Below, piece by piece: positions 57,900 through 64,000 of a DNA stretch of 64,000 nt. The notes beneath the pieces were generated by a model that saw only the letters and a program-made list of their open reading frames with translations, made no database searches and had not been told where the DNA came from. The DNA is from Labyrinthula sp. Ha. Its lineage: Eukaryota; Sar; Bigyra; Labyrinthulida; Labyrinthulaceae. Positions within the stretch are counted from its first letter, which is position 1; the number at the start of each line of letters is the position of its first letter. A program made the position numbers and the translations under genes. The stretch is from positions 2,039,085-2,103,084 of the forward strand of contig JAALGZ010000006.1 of the NCBI GenBank assembly GCA_015227615.1, in the 5' to 3' direction.

Positions 57900-60800
57900 A
57901 AATGTTTATAAAATATCTCCTGGATTACAATAATAACTTTTTTGAATTGCAAATGAAGACTACTTAGCTCATGTTGATAGTACAGGGAATATCTTACGAA
58001 GAAACACATAGAAGTAAAGAAGTTAGCTGATGTTGGAAAAGATAGAAACATCACCAGATTACAAATCATGGATTTTTTTATGTACGTTAAGTACAATTCA
58101 AAATTTGTTCTAAAAAATGAGCTGCCGGATAAAATGGCTCTAAAAGTAGCAAAGATAGTAAAGGCCAATATAATTTTCAAACAAGAGGAACACAAACTGG
58201 GCTTGAGATCGCAAAAACTTATTTCTAGTGGATATACACAACTGGAGATATATTATCATCAGGAAATACATTGGATGTATACATCCTCAGCTTGGATTGG
58301 AAAAGAGATCCTAAATCCTAGAGAAACAAACAATATGAAAACAAAAACAATGTTAAAATTCTTATGCCAGGGAAAGATACAAAGCGTTTAAAAGATTGAA
58401 ACTGTATACGGATGCATTCACTGTTAAAGCCAGAAAACTTATGTTTCTCTATATTTAAAATGTTTTTGTTTTGGCAGAAAAAGAAGGAATTCAGGGCATA
58501 GAAGCTGAAGTATGGGTTTGTAGTTTTGAAGCCTTTCTATACTCAGCTAAAATAATGTTTTTGATATTTTTGCCAAAGTGGGTATGTATGTTTATGGGTT
58601 CCTTTGTATCTAGACATCATAGAAAAGTTTATTTTCATAATGGAAGGCTTTCTTTATTCATATAACCTTTATATATCTTATAAACATAGAAAATGAAATA
58701 AGAACCAAAGGGTTTCACTTGTAGAAGAATAAATATGTTTTGCATAGAAAGATTTACAATAATCCGATTGAACTTATTTTGAATCAACTGGTCTACCACT
58801 TTCACTGTGTCTAAAAACTAGAATAATGTCAGCCTGAAAGGATATGAATGGATGTATCACAAAAACTAGTCACAAGAAATTTATCTTGAATAAGCGGAGC
58901 ATATTGAAGCTATCTTCTAAACACCCAGTAATATGGAAAAAAATAAAGCTATCTCATTTTAAAGAGGTAGAAAGATATGTAAACTGAATCCGATACGGAT
59001 TTCGGCTATGCTCGACAATATCCCCTACAAATTAGAGAAGTTCGGTATTAGCGAGGGATGTATCAAACTTAGTGAAGAAAAAATTTCAATATTAGATGCA
59101 CTGTATTTTAAGATGACTGAAAGCTTACTGTCGTTAAATTAAGAAGATATCTTGGAAGACAGAGTTAGCAGGTATATGGCCGCTAGGGGTTTATACTATC
59201 CAATGCTACTATGAGTATACCAACATCTATTGAGGTCGGGCTTATAGAAAGTCCCCAATCATGCATGGCGATAGTTACCATCAGGCTGCTGATGTTGAAG
59301 AATTTGGAAACACATGTTTACAGCTCCCATACAAACGGAAATATGCAGTGAGACACATAATCCGATTTGAGTCATCATTTTTTGTGGCCCTAAAGAAGTT
59401 AGAATTTCCACCGGACTGGAACTTTTTTTCGATTCAAGATAACACGAAGTGGAAGAACGAAAATTTCTTCAATAGATATCACATGGTCGCAAACATACGT
59501 CTAAGTGCTATCACTGTAAAAACTTTCTTAAATATTCCTTAATATGAAAGATAAGTCTTGTCGCTCAAGGGATCGAATTTCTATTTGACAATTAATATCA
59601 TATCGGGACTGAATTTCTTGCATATGAGAGAATCACATAGACATTTATTTATATTAGTTACCAATCGTTCTGTATACAGAGTGATTGGGTTCATATGGGT
59701 TTGTGCAACTCCTTTGTGTTATAGCCCAAGCGAGTCACAAATCAAATAATCGACGGAGACAATGTACTCTACTCTTGGAGTCCCAAGAATGGAGTGGTTG
59801 CCTGACTTGATGACTTATTTATTTATGAAGATTTTTTTTGATCTTCTCTATCTTACTGGCAGATATTATGAAGAACACTTAATGGAGAAAGTTAAATTCT
59901 ATTTGAAAAGTGTACATTTCTGGAAGCATCAACTATTTGGTATGGAGGAGAAATAGGATCTATTGATTTGAATTCTTCTCCCGATTCTCATCAATAAGTT
60001 ATTGATTTGCTAAAACTCATTTTCAGACATAAATTATATCAGATGGTTTACTTAAGTAGATAACTATCCCGCGCCTAATATATGTTCACTAGCAGAAATA
60101 AAGCAACAGTTTGCTACAAATGTTATTCTGGGGGGGTTATAGGTTATTGATATCGAGGAAAAAAAGAAACAATGGAATAGAATGGGGAATTGGGTAACTC
60201 TTTTCTGAGGCTAAAGAATTCAACGGTCGAGGCTTTACAACATTTTTTATTTTGCTATGAGAACCAGATACCAGTTTTACTATTTGTGGACGCATATGTG
60301 ACTATATGGGGTTTGAAGATGTCCCTAGATATACTTACAAACATGCCTGAAGGTGTCAAAAGTCTAAAGCCTAAACCACTCTTATTCGTCTTTTAATATT
60401 TTAATAACAATGAAGTGAGATGAAATATTGGGTTCAAGGAACTATACCCTATTATATATAGTTTCGACCGCGCTGATTTTTTATTGCGCTGTCACATTGG
60501 AAGGATATTCGTCTACACGAATCATCAAGTTTTCTCTCAATTTTCTTGACGAATGAAAATGAGAATATAATCTAGTTGTTTAGGTTTTTTCACTGGATAG
60601 TGATCCTTCAAAATATTGGAGAAACGTTTTTTTTATTTATCAGCCAGAGACAACTTTGTCTCAGAAATATTAATAGAATGGGAAAACAAGCAGGTAATAT
60701 CATAGTTTATAGGTTGAAGCTAATATATGTAGAGCTCCGTGATGAATAAATAACTTATGAATATTAAAGTTTAGCGGATGAAGACCAACATTGGATATAC

Positions 60801-63800
60801 ATAAGCTATGGAGCAACCTTCTATTCAATTACCGAGTTGCAGAGTTCCTATGAGGAAATACAGAAACAAAGATTAGTGACCACCGATATAATAAAGATGA
60901 GATCGTTACCAACGCAAAATTCAACTCTGCAAAGAACATATCAGTATCCAGCAATAAGACCAAAGAACGAGGGAGAGACAAGACTTGGTAGACGCAAGCT
61001 TAGAGCACGGTGGAGTCCCATACGTCCTGATTACGCTGATATCTTTTTACTCTAATTTCATGGAAAAAATATATCATTTTTATCTTTTTTTATATTTAAC
61101 ATAGCATTGAGTGCATAAAGGATACCAAATTGAAGGAAAAGCAGAAGAAACTACCTGGGGATATACTGGGATAGGTAGCTTTTGATGAAGGCTGTATTAT
61201 ACAAATGGTATCTAGTAACTGTGAAGGACATGGTGACTCAAATAATCGTATTAATGCAAGTTATTCATGGTAATTCCAACAAAGTTAGGGGAAAAGAAGA
61301 TATTATAGAAGTAATACTTTCAGGATCTAAATATGAGGAATTAAGACACCTTGTTGAAGTCTTTTAGAAGATGATGTCTACATTGCAGGTGATTTTCCAA
61401 GATTATTAGAAGAGTTTTTCATCTTAAGAGACTGGAGTTAAAGGCAAGAGATATTTTACACCGTGATTATTGAAGGCTTAGCCGTTGCTAGTTATTAGAA
61501 TATATATGCTAATTTACCTAACTAACTAAGTCCCTGATATTACTAAAGTTTTACAAAGTTTGCATCTTAAGATATTTATTCAGATTTTTCGTGGGATCTG
61601 ATCATTATCTATATATCAATAAATATGGATGCTTTATAGCACTCATAGATTCAAATATATGGAATGAGATGTTTCTCCTTGAGGATAACCCTATTTCACA
61701 GAGTATGGGTGATGTCATTATGGAATGGTGAGTACACCTTGATTTTGCTAATAAATTTACATTGATTACAGATAACGCTTCGCATTTTTCAAATCAGCTT
61801 TTGAACACACTATCGCGCAATCTAAGATATTAACATTCTTCTATCATAACCTATAGTCCGTGGAAGAACGACTCGGTGGGTGTATTCAGTATATCTATCT
61901 TGAAGTACGTCAGGCATTTGTTCTCGCAAAATAATATACACGCAAAAGATTCACACATCCTGGTGCCACTAATTACATGTTTTCTGAATAATAGACAAAA
62001 TGGAAGAAGGGAAACATGTGGCCAAATCGGATATTTCTACTCTACAGTTTTAAATTTAGTTTGATACCAAAAAGTTTGAAATTATTTGTGATAAGATACG
62101 ATAATTCATTGTGAAAACCGTGCCCCATATAGGAAATTCTGAATACTATGAAATTCTGGTTTGAAAGATTGGAACCAATACAGACTTGAGTCTATAATTT
62201 TAAAAAGTTGCAGAGGAACATGAAAAACACCAGACTGAATAAGAAGATGATATCAAGAATGTTATTTGAACCTGGTGATTATGCATTAGTATCCGAAAAA
62301 AGGTACAATACATACCCTAAACAAGACCAAACTTACATGGTTAGAGCCGTACCACATAATTCAAATTTCATCATATAATGTCCGTAAGGTTGAGTATTTT
62401 CCAAGGAAGTAAAAAGTAGTTCGCTTATCTAGGATTTGGCACTACAGCAGAAGACCTCCTTCAAATGTTTCCAATCTCAAAGCTGTTTTTGTGCACAACG
62501 ATTAGTGGCTCTAAGTAGAGATGATAAAGTATATATATATGTATATATCTTTCGGAAGAAGAGTTACCCCAATACATTGTCATTATTTTTCGACTGAAAT
62601 TCGAGGACCACCATGACACTCAAGAAGCGTTTAAAGTATTTTATGAGGATTTGCCAACATTGGTTTGATGTTTTGTGGAGAATATAGCCGTAGATAATTA
62701 CACGAACAACGTTCTATTAGCTCGGTTGGCCAAGTGGAATGACTCAATGCTAGAAACCGGAAACAAGACCCGAAGACCAAGCATGGCTAGTTTGTGCTAT
62801 GTGGTATTTCAAAATTTTAATCGTCTTCTTGCAAAAACATCCTAGGTTGCTATGAGGTGGAGAAGCGAGTATTGACCCAGTTGATTTTGAAATATGGATG
62901 TGGGAACTATTTGAGATATAAGCAGTCAAATGTACTGCCCTTCAGATGGAAGCAGCCGCTGAATTCTCAACTCCAAGCTCTATTATTGTTGTAGTAAATT
63001 GATGTTTTCTATGGGCTGTGTTTTCATCTTAGGAATACTTTGGGTTTCTTGAAATCTCACTTTGGAATACCTAAACTTGCAAATAAGGTTCCTATGATAT
63101 ATACTACTCTTTATTGTTAAACTGTATTTTTATCTATATTTATATCGCACGTACGCACTTATCTAGAAAACCAGACGGAAGATGTTGAAGTGGAATGTTT
63201 TTGCCGTGTTAATGGTCGGGGAGATTTAGGGGCTTTTTTAGAGGAGTTCAACAAGAAAAGATGCCAGCTGTTTTTAAAACCTATGGGTGAAGATGAAAAC
63301 AGCATATGGGAGAGATTTTCCCTTTAAAAATACCACAACGTTATAACCTGGGAAGCTGTTAAAAATGATTTAACCTTATTTTGGAATTGGTACCTTGAGG
63401 ATGATATGCTTTATCTTCTACTAGATAACCTTGACGCTCATTTTTGTTCTGCTTTTCCTACTCCGAAAAAAACCTTTGTATCTTAAGAGACTTGAAATTT
63501 TCCTAATTATGATGCTTCGATCATGGTTGTGTCTAAAGGAAAAGATATCGAGGTTACTGTCTTAAATCCTCCAACTCAAAAGAGGACCCTACTTCAATAT
63601 CTGGGTGTAATTTTTCCACTGTAGTTGGAGAAGAACAGATGAGAATACATTGTGATCCTCCTTATTCAAGGATAATACTTTAATATTCTTAGAATATTAT
63701 TTAGGAATGAAAAAAACCAAGATGAACTCTTTCATTGATATTAAGTTAAGCCCTCCTTTGAATGTAGGCTCAGTCTTGTGCTCTCGAAGGATAGTACCGG

Positions 63801-63950
63801 AGGTATTTATTTGAGAAGATATACAGTATTTATTTGAGATGAAGATATGAAGTTAATCATTATATTGTATTTTGAGGTATGAATGGTGAAAGTATCAAGA
63901 AATTAAAAGAAGCAAAAAAGAAAAGAGAAAAGGAAGCGCAAAAGTAAAAA
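57900..63950 (+). mobile_element. Old, heavily decayed chromovirus-like element related to 49866-57247
   Basis: Scattered plus-strand segments match the minus-strand element in the same order: protease-like (about 58070-58340), RT-like (about 59440-59960; RYHMVANIR and SGLNFLHMRE compare with KYRMVTNMK and SGFDYMPVHE), RNase H-like (about 60220-60400; LLFVDAYVTIWGL), integrase-like (about 61740-61900; TLITDNASHFSNQLLNTLS), chromodomain-like (about 62560-62700), SANT-like (about 62850-62990) and possible MT-A70-like (about 63500-63670). Dozens of breaks; boundaries and LTRs not found. Clearly the oldest LTR element in the window. Confidence 0.75.
62850..62990 (+). other. SANT/Myb-like relic in the decayed element
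   Basis: VEKRVLTQLILKYGCGNY, then LPF and NSQLQALL line up with EEKEILRCAVMIYGFGNH, LPGK and HNQLQKLV of the minus-strand element. This shows the C-terminal module was already present in an older relative. Confidence 0.65.
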
Positions 63951-64000
63951 TCAAAGTTTGAGTTGAAAAAAATGTTTTTCTTAAAGTAATGTAATAATTA

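Overview
This window is nuclear DNA of a unicellular eukaryote whose lineage I cannot fix. It is AT-rich. The two ordinary single-copy genes at the left edge end only about 40 bp apart, and spliceosomal introns are only 29-31 nt long. Introns this small are known from a few protist groups (for example Blastocystis and ciliates), but the standard stop codons and the large repeat load do not settle the assignment. No rRNA, tRNA or CRISPR array was seen.

Layout. 1-5634: the 3' part of a long coiled-coil protein with eight SAM-like repeats and ankyrin repeats, then a convergent four-exon DJ-1/PARK7-family gene. About 5865-43325: one giant palindrome, with arms of about 9.5 kb each once later insertions are subtracted and its centre near 20.4-20.8 kb. 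Each arm carries a near-identical copy of a multi-pass membrane protein gene of unknown family. Three mobile elements have inserted into the palindrome: a very young, whole-looking Ty3/gypsy element in the left arm (13977-18918), a 9.2-kb chromovirus-like element in the right arm (24548-33725), and a decayed Mutator-like (MULE/FAR1-type) DNA transposon in the right arm (about 33968-37735). 43330-49865: AT-rich sequence with no recognisable gene. 49866-57247: a second chromovirus-like LTR element on the minus strand. About 57900-63950: an old, heavily decayed relative of it on the plus strand.

The most interesting content is shared by the two chromovirus-like elements and the decayed relative. 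Downstream of integrase they carry a C-terminal module made of a chromodomain or chromodomain-like segment, a SANT/Myb-like segment, and an MT-A70-type adenine methyltransferase with its DPPW motif. This puts a chromatin reader, a DNA-binding-type domain and an adenine-methyl writer in one retroelement. Capture of cytosine methyltransferases by retrotransposons has been published; I know of no described counterpart with an adenine methyltransferase. In the 24.5-33.7 kb element the retropepsin-like protease also sits in this C-terminal module rather than between gag and reverse transcriptase, and its RNase H carries an insert of about 200 residues.

The palindrome arms are a mosaic of near-identical and clearly diverged stretches, which points to arm-to-arm gene conversion. 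By LTR comparison the ages rank: 13977-18918 youngest (about one difference in 347 bp), 24548-33725 next (about ten in 608 bp), 49866-57247 older (about ten in 139 bp plus a 7-bp length change), then the decayed copy. All counts were made by eye.
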